A stretch of 64,000 nt of DNA from Trichosporon coremiiforme. Taxonomy: Eukaryota > Basidiomycota > Tremellomycetes > Trichosporonales > Trichosporonaceae. This document shows, one piece after another, positions 45,931 to 56,720 of this stretch; position 1 is the first letter of the stretch, and each line of letters opens with the position of its first letter. The translations under genes were made by a program, and so were the position numbers. A model generated the notes under the pieces. The model was not told the DNA's origin, searched no databases, and was given only the letters and a program-made list of their open reading frames with translations. The DNA is taken from positions 122,999 to 186,998 of the forward strand of contig BCJJ01000014.1 in NCBI GenBank assembly GCA_039545355.1, given 5' to 3'.

Positions 45931-46209
45931 TTACGGAGGCGAGTACCCGCCCTCAGAGGCGCTGGAGTAATCGCTCTCGGGGTCGGCGGGCCTTCCGTCA
46001 AAATCGCGAGCGAGGCACTCGAGCTGGCGCGCGACGTCCTCGTCCCCGTCCTTCAGGTTGACGGTGACGCTGGTGCCGTGGGAGAAGGAGACGTCGAGCT
46101 CAAAGTCGTGCGAGTTGGAGAGATGCAGCGCGTCGACGATCTCAGAGCGGAGGGCGAGCCAGCGGGCTGCGGTGTACGTCGTGGGGAAGTGGACGGTGCA
46201 GGAGGGCAT
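45931..46209 (-). CDS. small single-exon protein, member B of the local family
   Basis: The 92-residue frame has ATG at 46209. Elements in order: CTVHFPTTYT (strand), AARWLALRSEIVDALHL (helix), HDFELDVSFSHG (strand), TSVTVNLKDG (strand), DEDVARQLECLARDF (helix), then an acidic Ser/Gly tail (DPESDYSSASEGGYSPP). The layout matches small genes A, C and D; sequence identity is low, so relationship is inferred from pattern and neighbourhood. A TATA-like cataaaagc lies about 180 nt upstream on the coding strand (46385-46393), and the leader is C/A/T-rich. No intron, no signal peptide and no known motif. I do not recognise it. Confidence 0.6.
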   Translation of the reverse strand: MPSCTVHFPTTYTAARWLALRSEIVDALHLSNSHDFELDVSFSHGTSVTVNLKDGDEDVARQLECLARDFDGRPADPESDYSSASEGGYSPP

Positions 46210-47401
46210 AATGGAGCGAGCACAGCGAGCGTTGCTTGTTGTCCTTGGGTGTAGTGGTGTGGTGTAGAGCTGGGCAGGAACAGGTCAACTGCCGTGTAGT
46301 GTGTGTGGGTGTGCTCGATGTAGAGGAGAGCAAGAGGAAAAACTGATGGTCGTTGGGAGGAGGATATGGCATCTAGTCACCGATGCTTTTATGTTGTTGC
46401 CCGCTCGTAAGTAGCGGTCTAGTCAAACCCGACCCAAAACGAGTCGGACTTAGGTCCAGGGTTAGTGGGGGCTGGGTGTGGAGTCGAATTTCGAACACTC
46501 GTACGGTGGAGGTGGAGTCGTGTGGTGGAGGGCTACGGTGGAGGTGGGCTCTGCAGGCGAGGGCAAGCGAGCTCAGCGAGGCGGCGTAAGCGCAGAGTAA
46601 GCGGCCTCCACCCAGCACCCAGCCTGGCACACTGGCATGGCATACCTTATCCCTGCAACCCAGAATTCGAATTCGGGTTCTGGTTTGGTTTTGGTGTGGC
46701 TTGGCCCAAGCTTGGTTTAGAACCGGGAGCGGTAGTGCGCCACCGCTCCAGTCAACGGCGCCGAGTATGCCGAGCTGCTTCGCCTGCATGGCCGGCATCC
46801 TCGCAGCTTTGTGCACGTTTCTGCCCTGGGACCAAGGCCCAAAATATGAACCGAGGAGATCTGGTCAAAGGGCTTGGCTGTCGCTGGTGACTGAGACCGG
46901 CGACGCGTACGACCATAGGGTCCCTGTTGGGTTCGAAATGTTGTTCGAAAAGGCGTCCAGGGCTGAGGCTCGTTCGAAATGAGCGGGCGGCGGGCACCGG
47001 TTCCGGGCCTAGCCTCGTAGATCGCTGGGTGGCGCGGGGTGTTTGAACTTTGTTTTTTTTCTCACTCTCTCAACATGCCAGCATGCCAGCGTCTCTACGC
47101 CCCCTCTCGCAGCATCGCTGGGAGCTCGAGACGGAAGCAGACCCGGCATGTTTGTGATTTCAGCACAACGAGTGATGACGTCGAGACGTGACGGTCGATT
47201 CGCTGGAGATACGAGAGCGCGATAAGCACGCGAAGCACGTTTGCGTTTGTTGACTGCGAGCGAAGTCGCGGTGATAAGAACCGGGCGGGGCGGTTGCGCT
47301 TTCTCCGCTCTCCTCCTCCTCTTCTGTTCCTCCTTTCCTCCTTTCGGCAACAGCCTCGTCTCTGCTAGCGTTTGCTCACGCCTTCGCGTTCGCAGTCAAC
47401 G
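46210..47401. other. intergenic region between small genes B and C
   Basis: Contains the promoter of small gene B. Near 46905-46920 a 14-base word (tacgaccatagggt) equals the usual start of fungal 5S rRNA, but the rest of a 5S gene is absent. No gene called. T-rich tract at 47050-47062. Confidence 0.4.
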
Positions 47402-47620
47402 CTAACAGTTAACAATAGCCTGCCTGATTTCCAGATTCAGCTTGTCCGCCCCTTCCCCACACTCGACTCGGACCGTCACCTCCATCCCAAAGTCGTCAGA
47501 ATGCGCCCAGAGCTCATAAGCCGTGTGCTCCGGTATCGTCGCAACGATGACGTTGCGAACCTCTTCCCACTCTGCCTTGGACAGGCGGTAGGGCAGGACG
47601 TAGGTGAATGTGGCCAGCAT
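47402..47620 (-). CDS. small single-exon protein, member C of the local family
   Basis: The 72-residue frame runs from ATG at 47620. LATFTYVLPYRL (strand) is followed by SKAEWEEVRNVIVATI (helix), YELWAHSDDFG (strand), MEVTVRVECG (strand) and GADKLNLEIRQAIV (helix), ending NC-stop. It has the same beta-alpha-beta-beta-alpha order as genes A, B and D but without their N- or C-terminal tails, so it may represent the minimal fold. The frame is open further upstream (to about 47830), but without a better ATG or conserved sequence. A TATA-like tataacccc lies upstream on the coding strand near 47752. Function unknown. Confidence 0.55.
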   Translation of the reverse strand: MLATFTYVLPYRLSKAEWEEVRNVIVATIPEHTAYELWAHSDDFGMEVTVRVECGEGADKLNLEIRQAIVNC

Positions 47621-49072
47621 CGTGCCGTGAGGCAAGGTGCCGCGGCGCTGGACGGGTGTCCTTTCTTCTCTGCTAGCTCTGCTGCGAGCGGGAATCCTGA
47701 GTCGGGCGCGCTTGTGTGGGCGTATGGGTTGCTTCCAGCTGCCGAGGCGGGGGTTATAAGAGTGTGACGGAGATGGGTATGACGATGATCGAGCAAGGGG
47801 TGGGTATGAGCGAATGGGGTGTGGATGCATAGACGAGAAGAAGAGAAGCGAGAAGCAGTCGCAAGGCCTCGTAACATGAAAAGTTCGTGCATCTGCAGCG
47901 CATCACGGACACACTGCAACGCGAATCATGCGCGTCCCAGGATTGCAGCTATGCAGAAGCGCGAAGCCGCGCGAAGATTGCGCGCGGACACTCGTCATCG
48001 CCTCGCAGCCGCCGGGACGCCACCAAAACAGCCGTTGGCTGGCGAACAAGCCATGCAGCCTCGGCACTCGTCTCCCGGCCACCGGCCACCGCGTCGTGCA
48101 TGCGTGCATGTCATGCCTGCCATCTTCCATGAATATACCCAGTTCAGCCAAGCCCAGCCATAGTACTCGTCTGTGAGTTGGCACGCATTCTTGTAATCGA
48201 AACATCGACCCCGTACCCCATACCGGACATGCCGCTGCCACCGCCCACTCCCGCAAGGCTGCAAGGGGAAGCACTTGCTAAGCACGTGGACATGATGCGA
48301 GTCGCATACGTCATGTGAGGACAGGAAGAGTGAATCGAACTAGCGGCCCCCGTCCGGAGTTGGCGTGCCGGATGGCGCCGCAATGACTCACGCACGGCCT
48401 CTGATCGGCCATTTCTGCTGCGATTGGGGACGAGGGCCGGGTTCGGGTGCTCGTGGCTGCACTGCATTTGTGCACTGCGCTCGACCTCCGGCCATACATT
48501 GATAATGAGTAACCGGAGAGCGGCGGACGGACGAGAGCTGAATGTGCGTATTGTATCTCTCGGCGTCAGTCTGTTGGATTGCGTCACCTGCACACTGTCT
48601 TCGATGACTGACGAGGTTAGTGTTATTGTTGGCACTGGTGTCGGACACTGATGAAGGCAATGCTGATACACACACTGACGACGCTGACTGAAGCATCCAC
48701 ACTGACGGGGCCAGATGCCAGATCTACTCCTCGATCAACTCTTTGTCAGTCGTCGTCGATGGGGTCGATGAACTCGATGGTAGGAGCGGCGGTGTACGGA
48801 CATTCGGCGAGCGGTGGTCTACACACTCTGAAGGCAACGCCGCCACACACACTGACGACATCTGCGACGACTGGCGGCCAGATCGCACTGACGACGATGG
48901 GCTGCACACCATGCAGTCGTACTTGTGCATCGTCGCCGCACCCCTCGCCGCTGTCGCATGCGCCTTGCACACTTTCCATTGCCAACCAGGTCGTCATCTC
49001 TCACGACATCATGGCCAGATACCTCTCATCTCTCCCAGCTTCTACTCATCACACCATGCTCAGCATCTCACC
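47621..49072. other. intergenic region
   Basis: Between small gene C (-) and the 169-aa gene (+). It contains the degenerate direct repeat listed separately. The last 80 bases are a C/T/A-rich leader before the ATG at 49073. Confidence 0.4.
48652..48864. repeat. degenerate direct repeat pair, 177 bp apart
   Basis: tgaaggcaatgctga plus acacacactgacgac (from 48652) recurs as tgaaggcaacgccgc plus cacacactgacgac (from 48829), with related flanking words. It looks like an old local duplication of about 180 bp. Confidence 0.55.
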
Positions 49073-49582
49073 ATGACGCAAGAGCAAGAACCACAACCCT
49101 CCAAACCGACCCTCAACCTCATCCTCAACACTCCTGCTGCCGTCAAAGATCGGGCCTATGACCCAGAACAACCCTTCAAGCCCGCCCCTTCACGAGCTCA
49201 CGTTCAGCTACCCCCAATCACCCATCTCCTGCAGACCCTTCCCTCCCCCTCCTCCCCAAATTACGAGGAGTACAAGCGTCTGCAACAGGTGCAGATCTTT
49301 CCGATCTACTCCTCCGTGCCCCGATTCCACGTTCGGCTGCCGCGCTCGCCCCTCGAACGGGCACGGCTGATCAACCCAAGTCACGAGGTTAAACCCCAGA
49401 ATAGGAACGGGAAAGAGCCAGGAAATGGGGGTGTGAAGCGGGATGAAGGGAGGAAGTTGACACCACTTGATTGGAGTTTGGCCCGGAAGGAGGAGGAGAA
49501 GTGGTCGGGTGACTGGAGCATGTTGCGGGGATGGGGGGATGAAGCGCCGCGAGGAGCGGGGGAGCTCATCGAGCCTGGATAA
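49073..49582 (+). CDS. uncharacterised 169-aa protein
   Basis: Single exon from ATG 49073 to TAA 49582. The leader is C/T/A-rich and free of G, as in other expressed genes here. The protein is proline-rich at first (PTLNLILNTPAAVKD, YDPEQPFKPAPSRAHVQLPP), then ITHLLQTLPSPSSPNYEEYKRLQQVQIFP, FHVRLPRSPLERARLINP and a charged C-terminal part (LTPLDWSLARKEEEKWSGDW). There is no signal peptide, membrane span or known domain, and it lacks the fold pattern of the neighbouring small genes. The frame upstream stays open to about 48743, so the start could be earlier; the leader composition favours 49073. An orphan or fast-evolving gene is the best description. Confidence 0.5.
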   Translation: MTQEQEPQPSKPTLNLILNTPAAVKDRAYDPEQPFKPAPSRAHVQLPPITHLLQTLPSPSSPNYEEYKRLQQVQIFPIYSSVPRFHVRLPRSPLERARLINPSHEVKPQNRNGKEPGNGGVKRDEGRKLTPLDWSLARKEEEKWSGDWSMLRGWGDEAPRGAGELIEPG

Positions 49583-50097
49583 TTGAGAGTCCCCTCAAGA
49601 GAAGGAGGACAGAGGGAGGCAGGGAGCAAGGAGGTAACTTCCCACGTAAACGCAGCGCCACAGCACCACGAGCAGAGCTCAGAACGATAGATGTTTTGAA
49701 GTTAGCCCCCCTATCCGTTCCGGAGACGTCATCTAATCTGCTCTGCAGACCAGCTTTGCGATTGTGTTAGAGTGACAAGATGCATAGTCATCAGCGGTAG
49801 AGCATCAGCGTAACATAGCACGGCCCCGGAGCCTGCTCACCTTGCGCTGCCGGCCAGTGGGCACCAGACGGCCGCGCGCTGAGCCTAGCTTCAGTGCATA
49901 GCGGACACTCGTGATACATGCAAACATGAGGGGCTAAGGTAATGATGTTGTACAAACGTGCGCCGTGCTAGTGACGTTTGATGTTTGATGCTGATGTGAT
50001 AAATTATAGAAGCCGATGTTCCATGAGCATTATGCTCGTCACTCGTTTGCCCACTTGACCTCCCTTCGTCTTGTTCGTCACCTTCTCTATCTTCTCA
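49583..50097. other. convergent intergenic region
   Basis: 515 nt between the 169-aa gene (+) and the transporter (-). Nothing recognisable; an AT-rich patch near 49990-50010 may hold a polyadenylation signal. Confidence 0.4.
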
Positions 50098-51819
50098 TCA
50101 CGCCATCCCAGGCTGTACGCTGCCCTCTGATCCAGCCTTGCGCGCCTTGCGTTCCTTGAACCACTTCAAGATACCGGGGAGGTTGAGCAGACTTGCCGCG
50201 ACGCAGAACATGAGCGCGTTCCAAAGTCCTGCCCACTTGTACGTTCTGCCCGCGGCAGTGATAAGCTCTCCAGTGATAACGGGACCAACAAGCATAGGAA
50301 CAGCGAGCATGGTCCAGAGCATGCCTACGCGCATGCCAATTTCGTGGGCGGGCGAGATCGTCGCAATCACAGCAGGCGGGAGCGTGAGCTGCGCGCCACT
50401 GACCATGCCATAGATGACGAGTCCGGCGACGGTGGCGCCCTCGTTCATGCGCGCGATCCAGAACGCGAACAGCGCCACAGCACACCCAGCAGCAGAGGCG
50501 ACGTACATGAGCCACGTCCCGAAACGGTCTGCGAGCGGGCCGGACGAGAGACGCCCCACAACGTTACCCGACTGCAGGATCGTGACGGCGTACCCGACGA
50601 TGGTGGCGTTGGCGCCGTTCGAGCTCGCATACAGCCCTGCATTGAAGTAGGGCGAGAAAACGACCATGTTCGCGATGCACTGGCCCAGAACCAGGAAACA
50701 GTAACGAATGTCCTTCCATGGCCTTGCCAGCGCGCGGATCGGCACAGGTGGACGGTTCGGGAGCCGCTTCTTCATGAACAGACACGGGGGCAGCATCAGG
50801 CAGAAGTGGATACCGGCCAGAATCAGGATTGCGTTGCGCCAAACTACTCGTCAGCATTTCGCCATGGCACTGAGGACTCACCAAACCGGTCAGTCAGGTT
50901 CTTAACGAGGATAGGGTAGATGACACCGCCGAGACCGCCGCCGGACATGATGACAGCGACAGCGGTGCCGCGCCTACGGAGGAACCAGTGCGCCGCGATG
51001 CCCGACGCGGGAGAGTAGATGATCGCGCCGGCGACTCCGAAGGCGGCGTGCGACAGGAGGAACTGATAGTACTTCTTCGAGACTTATGTCAGCCATTTGA
51101 GCGACCCCAGATTACTCACAGGCAATGGCAACGAGGGCGCCGAACTGGCCCAGGGCGGAGAGGATCACGAGCGGTCGGGCGGTGTACGCGTCGAACATGG
51201 CGCCAGAGATGACGGCGAGGCCGAACGTGATGGTGATCTGGACGGACGCAAGCCATCTGGGCGTTAGCAAGAGCGAGGGGCCGGATACTTACGCAACCTC
51301 GGCGGGCGAGTAAGCGCTGAGCTGGTGGTTGAGGTAGTATGACTGAAACTGTCCTGTTCCCGTCACGAACCCGTTCACGCAGAACATGCTGAAGGCGGAG
51401 CCCATGACTACGAGCCATGCTCGAAGTCCTCCGTCAGGTGGCGGCCCTACAGAGGCGATACGCTCGAGCGGGGCGGCGGGGGCGGGCTCGAGAATGTCGA
51501 CGAGCGGTTTCGGCGGGCGTGCTCCACTGGTTATCGGGGGCTCCTTTTCGACGAACTTCTCCAGCTTGTCATGCTTGTTGTCGCCTTCCTTGGCCGCGGC
51601 AGCCTCGGCGTACTCGACGGCGAGGCCCGAGTCGATACTCGTCCTCAACCGCGGTGGCATGTGTTGGATATACTCGAGGTCCTCTTCTGGCTCGTGCTGG
51701 GCGTGGTGGTGAGAGGGAAGGTGGTGGGTGTGCTCGTCGTAATGGGTGCTCGTCGTGCTGGCCGAGAGGCTAGGCCTCGCGGCCATGTCGTCAGTCGCGT
51801 CGTGTTCTGGTCTGTGCAT
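50098..51819 (-). CDS. MFS transporter, monocarboxylate-permease type
   Basis: Four exons: 51819-51293, 51256-51120, 51082-50882, 50843-50098, phases consistent, 536 residues. A hydrophilic His/Glu-rich N-terminal tail of about 125 residues precedes PPDGGLRAWLVVMGS (residues 127-141), the DG-G-W motif at the start of helix 1 of the MCT/SLC16-like family. About twelve membrane helices follow, six on each side of a loop (FMKKRLPNRPPVP). GPLADRFGTW in the second half is the MFS loop motif. The family carries monocarboxylates, riboflavin or other small organic acids across plasma or organelle membranes; the substrate cannot be told from sequence. The tail ends KERKARKAGSEGS. A TATA box lies about 75 nt upstream of the start. 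Confidence 0.88.
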
Positions 51820-52635
51820 CGTGCAGCAGCAATGGAGAGAGGGAGAACTGGAGTTTTACACAGGGGTGGAAAGTGGATCCGTTCGGCCCGCTTTATACCC
51901 CGCGTGACGGTTGCAAGCGGTTTATCTCGGACATTGGCCGAGTTTCTACTGGCCACCGTGGCCCGCCCGGGACACGGTCCGCCGGCAAGAGACCGGGGTT
52001 AGTCGTCCAAACCTCGATGCCAAGACTTCCATTCATACTCCGACTCGACGTCTGCGAAACTCATCTCCTGCATCTCCTCTTCATTTTTCGTCTGTCACAG
52101 TAACGAAGGATGTACGGTTGGAACCATTCCATGGGAGAGCAGTGGAACCGCGCGCGTGACTTGCGCATGTGGTGAGTCGACGAGATCCGAAATTGCGACA
52201 TCGTCGTCGCCACAGTGGAGGGCTCAGGGGCGATCGACTCGGAGGCGGAATGGAGGTCGATCGACTCACCTCCTCCATTCCGAGCATGCCAGAGAGGACA
52301 GAGACCGGCGGGTTCGGGCGAAGCAGGAAGTTGGGGCCGGGAACAAGGGTTGCCCGGTGAGATTGTTAGGAGTGAACTCCCCTGAGCACTTGCTCCTCAA
52401 AACAAGACAGCTTCTTCCAAAGTCGCTGGATCAACGAGGCAGTCCTCGGGGCTGACATGTGCTCTCACGTAGAAGACAGCTCTCTGCCTCTTTGGGGCAT
52501 GAACGTTTTACATGCATGCAGGGCTTCTTGCATTCCTATCTCGCCACGATGCGCTCTTCTGGCTGTCTGGACAGTTACCACATGAGCCGTCGAAAGGCTC
52601 GCTCTATCGCTCCCGAAACGACCGTTAGCCCACCC
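51820..52635. other. intergenic region upstream of the transporter
   Basis: Holds the transporter promoter. A 30-nt imperfect palindrome lies near 52238-52285 (gactcggaggcggaatggaggtcgatc then gactcacctcctccattccgag), formed by ggaatggagg and cctccattcc. No gene seen. Confidence 0.4.
51891..51900 (-). promoter_or_regulatory. TATA box of the MFS transporter
   Basis: On the minus strand the sequence reads gggtataaag, centred about 76 nt upstream of the ATG at 51819, a plausible TATA position for a short leader. Confidence 0.55.
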
Positions 52636-52877
52636 CTCGACCTTACCCTCCATGTCCCTCATGAAAGTCGCTATTACTTAACACGATGGGTTGCCCGACA
52701 AGCTCGCAGTCCCTTTCATGCGAGCGCTTCATCCGGTTCTACGGGAGTGGGGCGCGCCACTGTTCGGTGTCGAGCTCGACTGGTGTACGGAACCAGATGG
52801 CCAGGTTATTCTCGGTCTGCATGACACATGCCGACGACGAGACTTGCCTGGCCGTCGGCCACGACTTCGTGAACTAG
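52636..52877 (+). pseudogene. decayed copy of the local small-protein family
   Basis: Three short frames in order carry the family elements, separated by shifts. LDLTLHVP (strand) is followed, after a shift near 52688, by LPDKLAVPFMRALHPVLREWG (helix), LFGVELDWCTEPDG (strand) and QVILGLHDT (strand). After another shift near 52825 comes HADDETCLAVGHDFVN, which resembles the acidic start of the last helix in gene B (DEDVARQLECLARDF). It lies 450 nt upstream of intact gene D in the same orientation. A tandem duplicate that has lost its frame is the simplest reading. Identity with D is low, so this rests on pattern. Confidence 0.35.
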
Positions 52878-53328
52878 ATCTTGGCTACACCCTTCGCCTA
52901 CAACAGAGAATGGACATGGACGTTCTACCCCACTGAACATAATGTCTCGAGGGTCATGACTTTCACGTGGCATTAGATGTTACGTAGAAGATGATGCAGT
53001 CACCCAGTACTCGGTTCAGCCCTTCTTCAGCAATGGGAAGAGAGTCACTAACGACACAACCCTGCCGCACACACATTCCTTCCAGAGCTCGGTGAGGGCA
53101 AGAGATTGTGGATGGTCAGAATGATACACTTCGGACATCGGCAAATTTCATGATCGCCGGATAAACTCTGGCGCTGCTCGGCTGGGTCAGCGATGACGCA
53201 CGTCAGTCTGAATGGGCGCGATACTCTATTCTTGTGCGTATCTTCTCTTCTCTCCACCTCACTCGCCTCGCAAAAAACCCGCATACCCAACTCACCGTTC
53301 TCTCCGGTACCCCTTTCTCCTCTTCACG
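52878..53328. other. intergenic region upstream of small gene D
   Basis: The 451 nt end in a strongly pyrimidine-rich leader (53228-53327). No gene seen. Confidence 0.45.
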
Positions 53329-53649
53329 ATGCCCGCCAAGGTCAGCCTCATCCTGACCTATCACGGCCTGATGCCCGAGACGGTCGCGGAGGGCTACTGC
53401 GGCCAGTGCGCGGAGAAGGTCCTCGAGCTGACCGATTACAAACCCCAGCTGTCATGGAACGTGACGGAGGGTGATTGCATCGAGTTCACGGTATTTTTGA
53501 ACGAGGTCTCGGTCCGGTACGCCGACTGGCTTGCCAACATGCTCATGGACTGGCACCGCGATGCGCATCCGCAGGCGCTGTGGGGACAGTGGAGCTGGAC
53601 TACCGACCCGCCAGAGGACCAAGACTGGTACGGCAACGAAACCGCTTAG
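53329..53649 (+). CDS. small single-exon protein, member D of the local family
   Basis: The 106-residue frame has ATG at 53329, preceded by a CT-rich leader ending TTCACG-ATG. Elements: KVSLILTYHG (strand), LMPETVAEGYCGQCAEKVLEL (helix), QLSWNVTEGD (strand), CIEFTVFLNEV (strand), SVRYADWLANMLMDWHRD (helix), then a Trp-rich tail (WGQWSWTTDPPEDQDWYG). Same order as genes A to C. It is the longest copy and the best supported by leader, start context and codon bias. The Cys pair in YCGQCAE is not shared by the others, so it is unlikely to be a family metal site. No signal peptide. Function unknown. Confidence 0.65.
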   Translation: MPAKVSLILTYHGLMPETVAEGYCGQCAEKVLELTDYKPQLSWNVTEGDCIEFTVFLNEVSVRYADWLANMLMDWHRDAHPQALWGQWSWTTDPPEDQDWYGNETA

Positions 53650-55010
53650 CCGCGGCGCGCGGCTGGGAGTCATGGAAGGCGGTGCAACGGGAAGAAGCAC
53701 ACGCACGCCGTATCTCGGCTCGCCCAACATAACACGTCTTTCACCAGTACACGGACGGCTACACGCTCGGAGTCGTCAGTGCGCCAGCAGAGCAGGTGGA
53801 CAACGTTGCCATGACGCGCTTCCCAGAGAATGCATGGTGTCGTCAACAGCTAGGCTTCGCCTGCTCGCCCTCGGCGAGATCCTCTGAGCCCTCGCAAGCA
53901 GAGGAGCTTAGAGTCAGAACGCTGCCTTTCGTCTGTGGCTGGCTGTTGGGATAGAACCCGAGTCGGCTAGGTCGCCCTCTCTTGATGTCACTTGTAGCGC
54001 ACCCTGCATCTCATCTAGTTCTCATAATCTGTTGCATTCGGTGATGCACAGGGCGGTTGGAGCAAAGTCTCTCTGACGAACGCCGTCCGCTCTCACTGTG
54101 CCAAGGGCTGAGCTCCGCTGATGATCAGGTGACGGCTATCGGTGCTTTCTTGGCGCCTTTCCATGTCCACCGCAGGAGATGAGAGCTTGTGCGAATGGAT
54201 ACCAGAAGGACAAGAACGATGGGATGCTCGTGGGCGTGCCTCCATTGCACACCGACCTCTGTTGCGGCCGGCAGTCAGTTGCGAGCGGTGAGCAATGGTA
54301 ATCAGTAATCCACGAGAGATTGAGAAGCTGAGATCAATAGAAAACCGGTTGCGTCAATGGCCAGTCGCTTTGTCGCGTGCTTGGAGAAGAGGGGAGGCGC
54401 AAGGTAAGTGTGCAGTCCTGTCTTTGAGTTTGAAGGGGCTGCGGGTGAGACCTTGCGAACGGGGCGGTTGAGGCGCAGGACCAAACACCTGATTTCCGGG
54501 ACCCGATCCATACAGCATCACCGTGACAGGAATGGACTTGGTTTAAAGGGATGTTGTCTTCGATGCAAAGATCACAGCTTCGATGCTGCTTGGACACGAT
54601 CGATCGCGATGCAACGAAATTGAGTTCGAGGTGTTGAGTGGCGACAGCGCGGTGGATGCCACCGGGGTAAAACGCCGAAACTCCGTGGGGTGGTGGTGGT
54701 GATGAGGGTGGTGAGCTTGTCCACTCAGGCGGACATCGACAACGAGAACCAGTAACCACTACCCTACCGGTAACGACCTCACAGTCGGCACTCGATCAGC
54801 ATCAACCACACCTCCATCGGCGTTCCATCGAACCAAGTGAGCCGCGACTCCGAAGCACCGGAAATCCGACGCCGTTGCGACGCTTGACAGTGTGCTGACA
54901 CCTGATTCCCGCCTTCTTCACCCCCTCCACTTTGTCCTACCTGTCACTTCCCTCGACTCCTACGACCACATTCGACCTCTTGACCCCGTCTATCCGACTG
55001 ACCAGCCCCT
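53650..55010. other. intergenic region
   Basis: 1.36 kb between small gene D and NOT2. Frames are short and patternless. The last 120 bases are the C/T-rich leader of NOT2. Confidence 0.45.
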
Positions 55011-56720
55011 ATGAATAGGCAAGGAGGTGAGTTTCTGCAGCCCTGAGGCCTGCAGAGCTCAACAGGGAGCACTTGCTGACGCGCGCCAGGACAACCACGA
55101 CAGACAGGGCTACCTGCTGGTTACCGATCAGCAACGGGCGCACCACCTTCCCAACCGAGTGGAGCCAACGGCATGTACTACGCCGCTGCTGGACATGGCG
55201 GCGCAGCCGGCTCTGGACAGGGCGGTCGCGGAGGAATCATGGGTCAACAACAAGGCCTGCAAGGCAACTTCCCGCCAAGCTCAGGATTAGGTCGCGCTGG
55301 ACCCCCAGGATTCGGCGGAAGAGCTGCGAGTAGGTGTCGAATCGGAGGTGGCGATACACTGGAATGCTGGGAGATGTTGTGCCTTCACAAAGGGAGGAGA
55401 ATGGAGCGAGGAGTGCATAATGTTGACACCCCCGATTTGTGTTCCGCTGTCTTGCCGGCAAGGAGCGACCTACGTGTGTGCTGACAGCAGCTGACCCGAA
55501 TGATTTCCCAGCGTTGGGATCAATGAACCAGAGCCACGGCCACGGAAATACGAATTCCTCCTTTGCTACGCAGTCCCAGTCGCAGGGCGGCAGCAACGAC
55601 GCCAACCTGCATCAGATGTTCATGCAGCAGCACATGGAGCAGGGCCTTGGTGCCCCGCCGCCCCCCCCAGGACTGGCGGGACCCGGTTCATCTTCTGCGC
55701 AGCCCAACGGTGTCTCGGGCGAGGGGTTACGAGATGATTTCCCCGCACTGGGAGAAAAGGGACAACGGGTGAGCTAGCTCAATGACGTCTGGCGAGCGTC
55801 TCTGACTCCAGATGGTCAACATGCTTAAGATGGGCGGACCGGGGCAAGCCCAGCCGGGCTCACCCCAGTCACTTCTGAACGGACCACCGAGTTCTCAGTC
55901 CAACACTGCGACGTCGTCCAATCCGCAAATGGGAGCAGCTACCGCCCGGCCACCGTCAACGTCGGAGTCATGGACGAGACAGTCCCCGACGCGCCAGAAC
56001 GAACCTCTAGTTCGACCTGTGCAGCAGATTCTCTCCTCGCCTGTGGATAAGTGGGGGTTGAAGGCCCTTCTCTACGAAATCCGGACACAGATGGGCAAGG
56101 GAGACCGAGGCATGCTCTTGTTCGGCGAGGACCTCCAGGAGCTTGGCATGGACATTCAGAGCAGCGACCCGCTGTACTCGTCATTCGTTACGCCATGGGT
56201 GGATCCGACATCGATGCAGCATCCCCCGCAGATCGAGGACATGTTTGTGATTCCGAGCTGCTACCACGTCGTCCCGCCCCCGGTCGAGTCCAAGCTGCCC
56301 AACTTCGCCGAGGAGACCTTGTTCTACATCTTCTACTCTGCGCCCCAGGACATTGTCCAGCTCATGGCCGCCGAGGAGCTGTACAACCGCGGCTGGCGCT
56401 TCAGCACCGACCTGCGCGTGTGGATCACGTCTGGACCGCTGTCTCAGATCGACCTGCATGGGGATCACTCTGCCCACCCGTCCGTCGTTCGCGGACCCTT
56501 CACTGTGTTCAACCCCGCCACCTGGTCGCGCCAGGACACCGGCGGCGACTTCACCGTCGAGCTCAGCACTCTCGAAGCCACGCGCCCGGCAGCCGCCATT
56601 GTCCAGGCCGAGCGGGCTTCGCGCAAGGATCAGCAGCACACGCGCTCGCCGAACGGCACCAGCAACGCGGTTGGAAACACGCAGACCCAGCAGCACGCCA
56701 GCATGCAGGCCGCGCACTAA
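55011..56720 (+). CDS. NOT2: CCR4-NOT complex subunit 2
   Basis: Four exons: 55011-55026, 55090-55329, 55491-55768, 55812-56720, phases consistent, 480 residues. The N-terminal half is Gly/Gln/Pro-rich and disordered, with two short motifs DPNDFPALG and RDDFPALGEKG, the conserved DFPALG repeats of NOT2. The NOT2/3/5 domain spans residues about 255-430: DKWGLKALLYEIR, ELGMDIQSSDPLYSSFVTPW, IPSCYHVVPPP, EETLFYIFYSAPQDIVQLMAAEELYNRGWRF, TGGDFTVEL. NOT2 pairs with NOT3/5 on the NOT1 scaffold in mRNA deadenylation and translational control. Exon 1 has 16 nt only. The acceptor of exon 3 could be 3 nt earlier; the downstream AG is preferred because in this genome the AG right at the branch site is usually skipped. 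The Gln-rich C-terminal tail is lineage-specific. Confidence 0.92.

Noticed and set aside
46905..46920. Word identical to the usual start of fungal 5S rRNA
   Set aside because: Only about 14 bases match. The conserved remainder of a 5S gene and a T-run are missing, so chance or an old fragment.
48305..48345. tRNA T-arm-like sequence on the minus strand (agttcgattcac)
   Set aside because: The flanking bases cannot form a T-stem and there is no matching acceptor stem.
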